From Branchipolynoe longqiensis (lineage: Eukaryota > Annelida > Polychaeta > Phyllodocida > Polynoidae), in assembly GCA_030323885.1 (NCBI GenBank), contig CM059192.1, positions 66,852,977-66,916,976 on the forward strand: a stretch of DNA of 64,000 bases, in the 5' to 3' direction. Made by a program: the position numbers and the translations under genes. The notes under the pieces were generated by a model. It had not been told where the DNA came from, did not search any database, and saw only the letters and a program-made list of their open reading frames with translations. Position 1 is the first letter of the stretch, and each line of letters begins with the position of its first letter. This document shows positions 44,561 to 54,679 of the stretch, piece by piece.

Positions 44561-44929
44561 AAATATGTATATTAGATTAAATTTAGTTTGATCATAGAAT
44601 ATGGTAGGGTGGGTTTGATTGGCATCCCTAAAGGTGGTGGGTGGTGATATTTCTGCATGTACACCCAAACGAAATGAATGTAAATTCCTGCCTATGCACC
44701 CAACTGAATTTCTATCTACTAACAACAAACAACATCTGAGCAGTTGAACAGTTTAGAAATAACATCAGGATGAACTACAGGTTAGGAAAATTACAGTGCA
44801 TAAAAGTGAATAGCATATGATCCATAATGTATGAGTCATATATGAGTCAGTAACTTAGAGTAAGGCTCAAGAGTCCTCAACGAGTACGCCAGAGTGTAGT
44901 GGGGTATAATTTTTTATTTTATTTTTTTC

Positions 44930-45836
44930 TTGAAGATTTATACTTCCTATCATGAGCCCTGTTCACACGGGCAAAATGTGAGGCGAATCAGGCAAATCGA
45001 ATCAGGTGAGGCGAATTAGGCGCCCGTTCACACGGGCACTGCGTGAGGCGGAAGTGGATATCTGCGCATGAGCAAGTACAGACTAACCAGCGCCATTTTG
45101 GGTTCGACGATGCTGGCACCAGAGAGTGTGGGTTCGACCTAGATATGTAATGACTGAATCGTATTGGTTTGGAACGGTCAAAACTTCTGCTGGGCAGTGA
45201 AACCCTAAAAATAAATAATAAAAAAAATATCTGTGCACCTCTAGCAGGTTCATAGACCAAATTATATAATATGCGCTTTTGATCGACCGGAAAGTCAACA
45301 AAGTAAGCTCTCGACTGCGCATGCGTGTGAGGTGCTTAATCCGCCTCAGTGCGTCCACACGGGCAAAATAAATCGAATCAGAGAAATCGCCTCACGTAAA
45401 CTACCTCGCTTAGGTGGTTTACACGATCCGCATCACGTGAGTCGAATCAGCCCTAATCCGCCTCAGACGTCCGTTCACACGGGAAATGTGCGTCGAACTA
45501 GGCAAGTCGCTTTCTACGAATCGATTTACATTCCCCGTGTGAACAGGGCTATGGATAAGTCTGAATAGGCTTGATTTCACCATTAGACAGTTTGTTGATA
45601 GAAAGCCCTAGCCTACACTTTTACTGACCCAATGGATTTTTAACCTCCCACACCACATAGACATGGTATGAGAGCAACCGGCCTTTGATGATGCTTTAAG
45701 TTATACACAGCGGTGGAAATCCAAATTGGCAGAGGTGGGGGCACGGGGAATCGAACCACCGACCTTCAGATTAGGAGTCCGACCTAGAAAAAAGTCAGAC
45801 ACTGTAACCACTCTGCCACAGAGAACACCACGAAAA
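44930..45836 (-). mobile_element. SINE C interrupted by a TIR element
   Basis: The minus-strand SINE C has its 3' end at 44,930-44,953 and the rest at 45,549-45,836 (head complement TCAGACACTGTAACCACTCT, GCCACAGAGAACACC). Confidence 0.85.
44951..45551 (+). mobile_element. Word-filled TIR element (AGGCGAATCA words) inside SINE C
   Basis: TIR AGCCCTGTTCACACGGG at the left and CCCGTGTGAACAGGGCT at the right. The SINE triplet ATG is present on both sides, a direct 3-bp duplication. The interior repeats GGCGAATCAGG, CGCCTCA and CGTTCACACGGGCA. Confidence 0.85.
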
Positions 45837-45961
45837 CCTGCGCTTTACCGACTGGGTCACTGCGGCCGGTCCTATGGATCCTAGTTCATGTTCTTTCCCC
45901 CCCATGGCATTACGTGCCTGTCGATTTTAAGACGCACTGGGGTTCTATCGGAATAAACAGT

Positions 45962-46232
45962 TTGGTTCCCGTCGAATCAAACCAATGACTTATCAAATTG
46001 ATACTTATCACTTCATAGCCAGGTGCTCGGCATTAATAGGATAGAGCAAGGACTGGTTGGCTCAGTGTCAGGATAGTGTCTCTGAGTGGGATATCAGGTC
46101 ATGGTGATGGTGACATGCTCTCCAAGTGGGACAGCAAAATAAATCCACCATGAGTGCGCACTGTCACAAGTCGGTACCCATCCTGATATCACCATTAGAT
46201 GTTGCCAGGACGTAAAACTCCAACAACCAACC
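45962..46232 (+). mobile_element. SINE A, head lost
   Basis: Starts within the linker (GTCGAATCAAACCAATGAC) and has the complete body and tail ACTCCAACAACCAACCAACC. Confidence 0.84.
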
Positions 46233-46270
46233 AACCAGCACTGGTGTTGTATTTGTTGAGACGCATTCCT

Positions 46271-46930
46271 TTAAGTGCCTGTCACACCTTACTGGATAGC
46301 GCACCAGACACAATCGGACAAAGAATTTTCTAGTCCGGTGGTGTTTGGTGTCAAAATGTACCGAAATGTGTCAAAATGTTGCGCTATCGGGTCAAAGGCA
46401 GCCAGACGAAACGAACGCTAAATGGACAAGGAACGTACATTAATGAATAGCCACCAGACGATAACCAGATGATAACTGGACGATAACCGGACGACACCGG
46501 ATAACAACGGACAAGCAACGGTGAACCGACGGGCGAAAACCGAATGTCAAACAGACGGACTGAACATCAACCGGACACATACCGGACTGTTCACGGACGC
46601 GCCGAAAACATATAAAAAAACGGCGGACCGAATTCCCGCAACATCGTCAATGGACTATTCAGGAAGCAAACCGGAGACGTAATGGATGTGTACTGGACAT
46701 GAACTGGACAAAACGGACTAAACGGACTTAAACCAGACACCAACCATACACGTCAGTCCGGCGGTGTCCGGTACAAGTTTTGTGCATGTTCAAAACTTGC
46801 CACCTTACAAGCCGGACACCACCGGACAGAGAACGGAAACGCCGGATGCCTATCATATATAAACCGGACATTGACGTATTTCACCGGACAGTGTCCGGTT
46901 TCTATCCGGTAAGCTGTGACTGGGCCTTTA
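46271..46930 (+). mobile_element. Word-filled TIR element (ACCGGACA words)
   Basis: Left AAGTGCCTGTCACACCTTAC then TGGATAG, right CTATCCGGTAAGCTGTGACT then GGGCCT, with TTA on both sides. The interior is CCGGACA, CGGACTGAAC, ACCGGACGAC words. Palindromic core AAGTTTTGTGCATGTTCAAA, ACTT at 46,775-46,798. Confidence 0.87.
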
Positions 46931-47445
46931 GCTCCGCACACATTATTACATCACGCTCTTAGTGTAATGTGTAATACCGGATGTGGCTGAATATTTACTG
47001 TACACAAACACAAGAGTGTTTACCTGCCATATTCCTCATGGGCTGGAGTCCCACTAGTGGCCAATTAAGTTCTTTTAACTAACTGCCGCATTCAAGAAAT
47101 TATACAGAAATTTATAAAACAATATTTAGCTGCCAAATGGAATTAGCTTATGCTTTAATTATTTATTTAAAATTTACTCAGAAAACTATTTTTTTTGTGG
47201 CTAAATAATTGCACATGCGTGACACGGGAACATTTCCGGTCACGTGCCCTCCTGTTTATATCCAACTTCACTCCTTTGAAATTAGTTTTCTGCTGACTAA
47301 GGAGAAATATAACGCAATGGCTTATTTACTGTTCAGTTAGATACTGCTGTTTTTGTTATTGAACCTTCAATATAATCGTTTCCTGCTGATCCAGCTAATC
47401 TATTGCACGCAGTTTGTGTTCATGCTTGTATTCGAGAAAATCAAT

Positions 47446-47620
47446 TAAAGGTGTATAAACAATCCGTTGGTTGTGAGTTTCAGTCATATTTTTTAGATAA
47501 ATATGTTAGATTGATTGTTGTAATCCATTCTTTTACTTTAGTTTTATACATCTTTTATTCCAAAAGGTTAACTTTGGAGGCATTTTAAGTGAAAATATGC
47601 CAAATTAATGTTGATGTGCG
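47446..47620 (+). mobile_element. MITE B fragment
   Basis: It resembles the left half of MITE B (GGTTGTGAGTTTCAGTCAT, TTAGATTGATTGTTGTAATCC, CATGCCAAATTAAT type) but is diverged and cut off near 47,620. Confidence 0.6.
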
Positions 47621-47646
47621 AATTGTAGACAAGGGACGCTCAAGCA

Positions 47647-47647
47647 C

Positions 47648-47682
<35 letters not shown>
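47647..47682. repeat. (CAT)n microsatellite
   Basis: Twelve CAT units next to the LINE remnant. On the minus strand this is an (ATG)n tail, as expected at the 3' end of such a LINE. Confidence 0.9.
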
Positions 47683-47683
<1 letters not shown>

Positions 47684-48008
47684 GCTGTCAGTCGCGATGC
47701 GACAAAGACTGCTTTCATTACTTGACTGCCGCTCTCCATTTAGCTCTCTGCTGTGAGAGTTGCGTCCATGAGTCGGTCTTAATGTCTCTCAGCCTCAGGT
47801 TTCTCTTGATGGTATCCTTGAACCGGAGACGAGGGCACCCTCTCTTTCTGTAACCAGAAGACAGTTGAGAATAGAGGATCTGCTTTGGTAGCCTGTCTGA
47901 TGACATCCTCATGAGGTGTCCAGTCCACCGGAGATTGTTTTTGTGATCTTCCATAGAGGGCAGCCCCGTCCGTGCCCCAACAGGTCTAATGAAAGGTGCA
48001 TAGTCCAA
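47683..48008 (-). pseudogene. LINE reverse transcriptase C-terminal remnant
   Basis: A frame of about 96 codons includes NLRWTGHLMRMSSDRLPKQI and RKRGCPRLRFKDTIKRNLR, then TDSWTQLSQQRAKWRAAVK. This pattern is found at the C-terminus of many invertebrate LINE RT proteins. The copy is 5'-truncated and flanked at its 3' end by (ATG)n. Only the tail is present, so it is a dead copy even though this piece has no stop. Confidence 0.78.
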
Positions 48009-48245
48009 TTAAAGGTGCATAGTCTAATTGCTTTGAATATCCGCTATATTTTCAGATTGACATTTTAGGTTCATCGGTATAATCTAACGTTCTTTAGTTT
48101 GAAGTAAAATTTATTATAAATAGTTAACGTTGGTGGTATTTGAGGTAAAAGCATGAAAAATAAACACTTTGGGATGTACGTCAGATGATACCAACTAGAT
48201 GTTCAACAATTAAAGGTTGTAACACATTGACTTAGTCTTCTCCGC
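48000..48245 (+). mobile_element. MITE B-like fragment
   Basis: AAAGGTGCATAGTCTAATTG, GTATAATCTAACGTTCTTTA, GTTTGAAGTAAAATTTATT correspond to MITE B blocks. The first 15 bases are duplicated (AAAGGTGCATAGTC twice). Confidence 0.6.
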
Positions 48246-48254
48246 TATGCAGAC

Positions 48255-48573
48255 CAGACGGAGTCGCCGAATGAGTTGAGCGTCCGTCTCCTGTTTTGGG
48301 AGATTGGGAGATCCGAACCCATGAGTATGTGGGTTCGAATACTGGTCGAGTCAAACCAATGACTTAATAATTTATACTTGTTGATTCCTAGCCAGGCGCT
48401 CGGCATTATTAGGAGAGGGCAAGGGATGGTTGGCTCGGTGTCAGGATAATGTGACTGAGTGGGATATCAGGTCATGATGCTGGCAGTCTGGTGTCCAAGT
48501 GGGGCAGCACTATAAAGTCGCCATCAGTGCGCACTGTCACAATTCGGTACCCGTCCTGATATGACCTTAGATG
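48255..48573 (+). mobile_element. SINE A, 3'-truncated, first of a tandem pair
   Basis: Head GAGTCGCCGAATGAGTTGAG, B-box GTGGGTTCGAATACTGG, body to CCTTAGATGGA, where the second copy starts. Confidence 0.86.
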
Positions 48574-48574
48574 G

Positions 48575-48916
48575 ACCCAGACGGGATGGCCGAATGAGTT
48601 AGAGCGTCCGTCTCCCGTGCTGGTAGATCGTGGGGTCGTGGGTTCGAACCCTGGTCGAGTCAAACCAATGACTTAAAAATTGATACTTGTCACTTCCAAG
48701 CCTGGTGCTCAGCATTATTAGGATAGGACAAGGACTGGTTGTCTCAGTGTCAGGATAATGTGACTGAGTGGGATATCAGGTCATGGTGCTGGTGGCATGG
48801 TCTCCCAGTGGGGCAGCACTATAACGTTGCCATGAGTGCGAACTGTCACAAGTCAGTACCCAACCTGATATGACCATAGATGTCTTCAGGACGTAAAACT
48901 CCAACAAACAAACATC
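48575..48916 (+). mobile_element. SINE A, full length
   Basis: The clearest copy: head GACGGGATGGCCGAATGAGT, TAGAGCGTCCGTCTCCC, B-box GGGTTCGAACCCTGG, linker, body and tail ACTCCAACAAACAAAC. The head resembles a class II (Leu/Ser) tRNA, with A box TGGCCGAATGAGTTAGAGCG. Confidence 0.92.
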
Positions 48917-48984
48917 AACCCGCATGAATTTTAAACTTGCCCACATCGGCTTGCCTTCTAACCGATGACAGAGACAGTCCAGGT

Positions 48985-49505
48985 AAAAATGTAAAATTTA
49001 AGACCTAAATGCACTGGGATTGCTTCACTGGTCACAGATGGTCCAGTGTATTATTAACAACCCCACCCCAACAACATAATTCATAAACTCACATAACTAG
49101 CTACATTAGAGTTACACTAGAATTTTCCTAACAAACCAACATTTATATACTGCTTGCCTAACTGCAACTGAACATTAAAACTTACTACAAGTTTACCAAC
49201 TGAATACAGAAGATAACTTCTGCTTACATTCTAAATACTATGTAAATACTCACATTGATCTGACTAATATTGATCTGGTTATATGACACTACTGTACCAT
49301 ATTGTTATGGAACGTTTGGGTTTCAGAATTTCATTGTGTTACATGGTGCAAATTGTCTATTCAACAGGTATTGTACACCTTATTCTATATACCTTTTGTG
49401 TAAATAACCCTGAATTGAAAAATGGCTGGAAGACCAGTGCTTCGGCACTGACAAAAGACTTATTCAGCAGAATAAACATATTTACCCCCGAAAAAAAATC
49501 TTTGC
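48985..49505 (+). mobile_element. Repeat E, long copy
   Basis: Inverted partner of 23,935-24,465 with very few differences. 3' end AATGGCTGGAAGACCAGTGC, TTCGGCACTGACAAAAGAC, AATAAACATATTTACCCCC and AAAAAAAA. Confidence 0.82.
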
Positions 49506-49687
49506 TGATCAATATCCTTTTGATTAGTAGCTATTGATCCAGCCATATTGATTACGTCGAATTGGAATTGCTTTGTTCACACTATCTGGACAGGTTTCGT
49601 GTTCGTTTGTTCGCCAATCCATTTACAGTTGAATTGAAATTAAGTAAAAATATTGCTTCATAACAAACACAAGGTTACTTTTAGACA

Positions 49688-50200
49688 ATCAACAGGTTGG
49701 ACGAATGAGTTGAGCGCCCGCCTCCCGTTTTGTTAGGTCATGGGATTGGAATCCCCGGTGTCGTATTCTCAACGCCCGGTCATTTTCAGCGGCCTGTCGT
49801 GGCTTCTGCACATGCGCGGATTTTCGAACGTTGCCGCGAGCACTGCTATTTGTTTTGTTTACACTCGGCGATTCGACGCTGATCGAGCTGCTACGTTAAT
49901 ATCGCTTGGAATTTAAGGTTAATTTAATTAAATTTCATTATTTGAGTATGTAATTCTGTTAAATATGATCGCATTCAATAGATTTCGGCGTAATCGGTCC
50001 CTAACACTGCCGGGCACCAGCTGAGCTTGTAGCCGGCGATGCCACGGGTCTTTTGACCACGACGGGCCGCTGAGAATGACCGGGCGCTGAAAATACGACA
50101 CCGGCTTCAAAACCTGGTCGACTGAGACCAATGACTAAAAGGTGAATACTTGTCATTACCGAGCCTGGTTTTCGGCATTACTAGGATACAACAAGGAGCA
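49688..50200 (+). mobile_element. SINE A (short-tail variant) interrupted by a TIR element
   Basis: Head GACGAATGAGTTGAGCGCCC, break inside the B-box region at CCCC/GG, resumed at 50,103 with CTTCAAAACCTGGTCGACTG. It ends CATTACTAGGATACAACAAG and GAGCAGTGGAATGA, an end shared with 61,868-62,016. Confidence 0.8.
49757..50102 (+). mobile_element. TIR element of about 340 bp at a CCGG site
   Basis: With CCGG as the duplicated target (49,755-49,758 and 50,101-50,104) the TIR reads TGTCGTATTCTCAACGCCCG at the left and the complement of TGTCGTATTTTCAGCGCCCG at the right. The interior has a GAATTTAAGGTTAATTTAAT ... AATTCTGTTAAATATGATCG core shared with 51,001 and 53,954. Confidence 0.82.
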
Positions 50201-50205
50201 GTGGA

Positions 50206-50553
50206 ATGATTTAATGGTTGGTTGTTGTAGTTTTACGTCCTGGCAACATCTAAGGTCATACCAGGATGTGTACCGACTTGCGACAGTACGCACTCATGGC
50301 GATTTTATAGTGCTGCCCCACTGGGAAATCAGGCCGCCAGCACCATGACCCGATATCCCACTCAGTCACATTATCCTGACACCAAGCTAACCAGTCCTTG
50401 CCCTATCCTAATAATGCCAAGCACCAGGCTAGGAAGCGACAAGTATCAATGCTTAAGTCATTGGTTTGACTCGACCGGGAACCAAACTCACGAACTCACG
50501 AACTTCCGCACGCGAGGCCTGTGCTCTACCGATTCAGCCACCAGGCCCGGTCG
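50206..50553 (-). mobile_element. SINE A, second head type
   Basis: Tail complement GGTTGGTTGTTGTAGTTTTA, body, head at 50,500-50,550 with GGTGGCTGAATCGGTAGAGC on the minus strand. It lies back to back with the preceding copy. Confidence 0.87.
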
Positions 50554-50756
50554 TCGATGATGAAGCATCAAGCCGTATACTCAGGAGACGACCCTACCGG
50601 CGCTCAAACTTCTGAGTAATGGGCGGGTGGGTGGGTGATCGAAGTGGTCAGAGCAGCAGCCAGCGGAGAAGTGACGAAGCAGGGGTGAAGTGACGAAGCA
50701 GGGGTGCGACGCTTCAGCAAGTGGACTACAATAGATCAGCGCCTCGTGTGCAAATT

Positions 50757-50875
50757 ACCCATGTTAGCCTGCAGCCAACATGCATCATGCACATGATGCA
50801 TGTTTGCCTGCAGCCAACATGCATCATGCACATGATGCATGTTAGCCTGCAGCCAACATGCATCATGTGCATGGT
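50757..50875 (+). repeat. 39-bp tandem repeat with internal palindrome, 3 copies
   Basis: Unit CCTGCAGCCAACATGCATCA plus TGCACATGATGCATGTTAG. ATGCATCATG and CATGATGCAT face each other around a two-base centre, so each unit can form a hairpin. Confidence 0.92.
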
Positions 50876-51000
50876 GAGTCCAACAACCATACAACATATA
50901 GCTTGTACAGGGCCCTGGTCATGGCAATCAGTGTCATGAGAGTGATGCAAATAGGAACTAGTTCACCTAGATCACGATGCGCGCCACACTTCTTGTCATT

Positions 51001-51740
51001 CCTGGGGCCATCTGCAGGAGTCAGTGTTAGCGGGGTTTGGTGTTAGAGCCTGTTACCGTTTAGCTATCACCGAAGTCGGGACCTATGTCAAGCCGTATGC
51101 AGGAGCACGTAACACTTTCATTATAGCTAAACGTGAAGTTATTTATAGATTTGGGAAATCCCTCTGCGTTTGTAGCCATATATTAGCCTCAAATCTGTTG
51201 AATGCGATCATATTTGGCAGAGTTGCTTGTGCAATAGGTGAAGTTTTATCAATTTGACCCTAAAGTCGAAGCGTTATTAAGGCTGTCGCCGCATTGGCGG
51301 CGATATTGATGGTTATATTTTCGAATCGACGAGGGTACAGTGAGCGAACCGCCGCCACCGCCAGTGTGGAAAGCGACGTCGATGCGGCGGCGGCGGCGAT
51401 TTGTTTACTTTACGTTGGTCGATTCGAGGGTATAACTATTATTATCGCCGCCGTTACGGCGGCGGCATTAATGTTGCTTCGAATTTAGGGTTAGTTTGCT
51501 GAAGTTTCACTTGTTGCGTGTGTAATTTTGTCGAATGTGATCGCATTGAATAGATTTGGGCCTAATCGGTGCCTAACACCAACCTTAAACCACCTATGGA
51601 TCAGGGTTACCCTAACCTCGCTTAAGGTTTTGGTGTTAGGCCTATCACTGACTCGTGCATACCGACTTTTCGGCGCTAAACCAGAAATCCCCTCTAAATG
51701 CGTTTTGGCTCGGTAACACCAACTCCTGCATATGGCCCCT
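51001..51740 (+). mobile_element. TIR element with GGCGGCGG centre and inverted core copies
   Basis: Left GGGCCATCTGCAGGAGTCAG, right AACACCAACTCCTGCATATG, GCCC, flanked by CTG on both sides. 51,452-51,580 carries the core (GAATTTAGGGTTAGTTTGCT ... GTGATCGCATTGAATAGATT) and 51,177-51,268 carries it inverted. Between them are GGCGGCGGCG/CGCCGCC tracts. Confidence 0.78.
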
Positions 51741-51922
51741 GGGCTATTGTGGTAACTATTACACTACCTACGCTCCCTGATGCAATCACCCATTCCACAC
51801 CTAACTCTCTATGTGCCTCCTTTCCTGAGAGACCAATGCAGACTACTACAATAGCACCTAAATGCGTGTGCGTCTTGCAGCAGTGACAGATGGACTAATA
51901 TTCTTTCAAGGGTGCAGTACAT
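51741..51922. other. No feature recognised
   Basis: 180 bases with a short open frame that shows no domain. Confidence 0.3.
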
Positions 51923-52111
51923 AAACCACAGTCACACTACAGCTTGCGACCACTTTGCGACCACTTTAGACCAAAGAACCCACACTCACCTGTGACGTCC
52001 TTGTGACCAAAGCAATAGCTACCGATGTCTGGGTGCCACTGGTGACTGTGGGTTCTTTGGTCTAAAGTGGCCGCAAAGTGGTCGCAAACTGTAGTGTGAC
52101 TGGGGTGTTAG
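51923..52111 (+). mobile_element. Small foldback of the TGCGACCACTTT subfamily
   Basis: About 62-bp near-perfect TIRs (CAGTCACACTACAGCTTGCG, ACCACTTTGCGACCACTTTA, GACCAAAGAACCCACA) around a centre of about 60 bp. The right end is AACTGTAGTGTGACTGGGG. Confidence 0.87.
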
Positions 52112-52369
52112 ATGTTATGCTCAGAACACGAGACAACGAGTTGCAATAATTATATTTATTGAAGAATAAGTCAATACCCGCAGGCAGGTTGTATTGGGTA
52201 AACAAGTACGGTCAAGTTCGTTGGATCACAGGTACAGGTCGTTCTTATAACTAGTCAACGGACAACATGGTACAATTCAAATATCAGGTAGATGTCGAGC
52301 ATCAGGTCAATCAAATAGTAAGGAATCATGAATCAGTGACTGTAACTTGGGGAGGGAAGTGGGACGTGG

Positions 52370-52690
52370 CATGTCCACCGGTGAAACTGCCGGTCATCCG
52401 ATCGATCCTTCTCAGTGGATCCATTTGCAGATTGGGCTATTTTCTATTTCAACCAGTGGTCTGCAACTGGTTCATCAAATGCTGTGCTATGTGCTGTTCT
52501 GTCTGTGGGAAAGTGCATATAAAAGACCCCTCTGCTGCTTATCAGAAAGAGTAGCCTATGTGGCGGCAGCAGGTTTCCTCCATAGAAATATGTCACAATG
52601 AACGTATGTTTGATGTCCAATAGCCGATGATACAAAAATCAATGCGCTCTAGAGGCGTCGTTAAATAAAACAAGTTTTTTTTTGTAACTC
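52370..52690 (+). mobile_element. SINE D (V-SINE-like)
   Basis: CATCCGATCGATCCTTCTCA, TTTGCAGATTGGGCTATTTTC, AGTGCATATAAAAGACCCC, TGTGGCGGCAGCAGG, CTCTAGAGGCGTCGTTAAAT, AAAACAAG and a T-run. The fullest copy of this family here. Confidence 0.82.
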
Positions 52691-53154
52691 AGGGAAATAT
52701 AGCAGGTCACAATAGCCAATAAAGATGAGCGAAAGATATATACAACATATCAACCTGACTGGTTGCCTAGATTAACTATGTTTCCTCGTCAACCTCTCTG
52801 TTTAACACTAATACACGCACCAGTGTCCAAGTTGGATAAGTAGGAAGCCGACTGGTACCTGCACTCTGTGTAGGACTCATCCATTGTTCCACAGCTGGAG
52901 AGTGCAGCCACCTAGCGTTGGTTTAGGGACTTCCGGTTGTGCGACTAGGTTCCCCCGAGGTAATGTCCGGCCAGTCACGTGATCAGTCACGCTTCGCCGG
53001 TTGCCTGGTCAATCACGTGCCTGCCGACACGCACCATTGCATACACATCAGCCTCAAGCGTCTAAAAGCAGCCTTGCTCTGTTGCCGCCATTTTTCTTTT
53101 TTTTGCAGGCCTCAGTTTGGTTACCTTGGAAACCGCTGATTTCCTTCAAATGTC
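52691..53154. other. No gene recognised
   Basis: Unassigned sequence. 52,910-53,040 is GC-rich with several CACGTG-like and GTCACG motifs but no ORF of note. Confidence 0.4.
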
Positions 53155-53325
53155 GTCTGTTTCCGAAATGTTCCGAAATGTTCCAAAATGATCCAAATTG
53201 TTCCAAAATGTACCAAAATGTTCCGAAACGTTCCAAAATGTTCCAAAATGTACCAAAATGTTCCAAAACGTTCCAAAATGTAACAAAATGTTCCATTATG
53301 TTCCAAAAAGTTCCAAAATCAATGG
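53155..53325 (+). repeat. 10-bp tandem repeat (TTCCAAAATG)n
   Basis: About 17 units with TTCCGAAATG, GATCC and GTACC variants. Open in several frames, giving low-complexity peptides on both strands. Confidence 0.94.
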
Positions 53326-53387
53326 GAACCTTGATATCCATCGGGGCGCAATTGCATAACATTCATTTTGTTGTTTATTACATTCGT

Positions 53388-53420
53388 TGATTTAAGTTGC
53401 ATAGTCCGATGGTTTTGAGT
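53388..53420 (+). mobile_element. MITE B end fragment
   Basis: TTAAGTTGCATAGTCCGATG and GTTTTGAG, with no right end. Confidence 0.65.
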
Positions 53421-53678
53421 ATTTTAAGCAGAATTAAAGTTTCAGACGGAAATATTGCGATGGTTGGAAGGTGCGGTTGATCGATGAGCGTCTAAATCAC
53501 GCCTCTGGCAAACACGGCCTTTTGTAGTCTGAATAATTCACGTCCACAAACAAACCCAGCAATTGAAACCACGAGGGGTGCACCCTCCTGAATCTATTCG
53601 CCATTAGGTGCAGGTTGTTAAGAGACGAGGATTCAGGAGCTGTGCCAGATGTCTGTGGATATATACATATGTGTGTTT

Positions 53679-53679
<1 letters not shown>

Positions 53680-53714
<35 letters not shown>
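53680..53714. repeat. AT microsatellite
   Basis: (AT)n, about 35 bases. Confidence 0.95.
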
Positions 53715-53717
<3 letters not shown>

Positions 53718-53953
53718 GTGGGCAAGCCTATAATCGAGCTGTGGCCGGTGCGGGCTTGGGTCGAGCAACCCGTATATGTAAATGCGGGCTGCTCACCAAG
53801 GCAAACCCACATTGGCCATCAAATGCGGGGAAGGGTTCGCTGCTGTAACTCGTTGCTAGGAGACACACCGCGACATCCCACGCTACTCTCCTAGCAATGT
53901 AGAAAGTTTGAGCCGTCGGGCCCGGACCCATCAGATGTGTTTCATTAGCGCTC

Positions 53954-54672
53954 TGGGGCCATATGCACCAAGTTGTGCTAGCCTTAACCAAAGCTAGGCG
54001 CTAGGTCTGGTCAGCTAGCACCGGGTACCAGGGGTTCCGCGAAAAATGTAAAGTGGTATGCACCAATGTCTTAGCCGGGGTGGATAGCTGACCGTGAGTT
54101 TATTTATAGATTTGGGAATTCCCTCCAGTCGACAATATGAATAACGTCGCCAATGCAGCACGAGCGTTAATAAGGGTTCGATTTTATGGGTAATTTGATA
54201 AGATTTCACTTATTGCGTATGTAATTCTGTTAAATATGACAGCATTGAATAGATTTGGGCATAATATATTGCCGTCGATTTGGCGGCGGCGGCCATTTTT
54301 AGTTGACGTTGGACAGTATGTATATCGACATCGCTGCGGAGGCGGCGAAATGTTTACTTTACATTCATCGATTCGACAACATGCATAACGCCGCCAATCT
54401 GGCGGCGGTGTTAATATCGGTTCGAATTTAGGGTTAATTTGATGAAATTTCACTTATTGCGTATGTAATTCTGTTAAATATGATAGCATTTAATAGATTG
54501 AGACCCATACAGGCACACTACCTGATTTGATAATGGTTTAGCTTAGTCTAGGTTACGGTCAGCCGCTAGCACTGGCACCGGTTGGTGCATACAGATTTTC
54601 CACTGTTAGCCGTGTGGAGCTACCCAAACCGCGGTTAAGGCCCTAACACCGATTGGTGCATACGGGCCCTGA
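53954..54672 (+). mobile_element. TIR element (TGGTGCATA words) with two core copies
   Basis: Left GGGCCATATGCACCAAGTTG, right CCGATTGGTGCATACGGGCC, with CTG at both flanks. The core (CACTTATTGCGTATGTAATT, CTGTTAAATATGA.AGCATT) occurs twice in direct orientation (54,166-54,268 and 54,401-54,510), with GGCGGCGGCGGCC and GGAGGCGGCG tracts between. Confidence 0.78.
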
Positions 54673-54679
54673 TGTTTCA

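Noticed and set aside
48575..48660. Genuine tRNA gene
   Set aside because: A and B boxes are present, but the sequence is followed by the SINE body and occurs many times. The fold is imperfect.
53054..53390. ORFs with NVPKCSKTFQ or HFGTFWNILE repeats
   Set aside because: They come from the 10-bp TTCCAAAATG tandem repeat, open on both strands.
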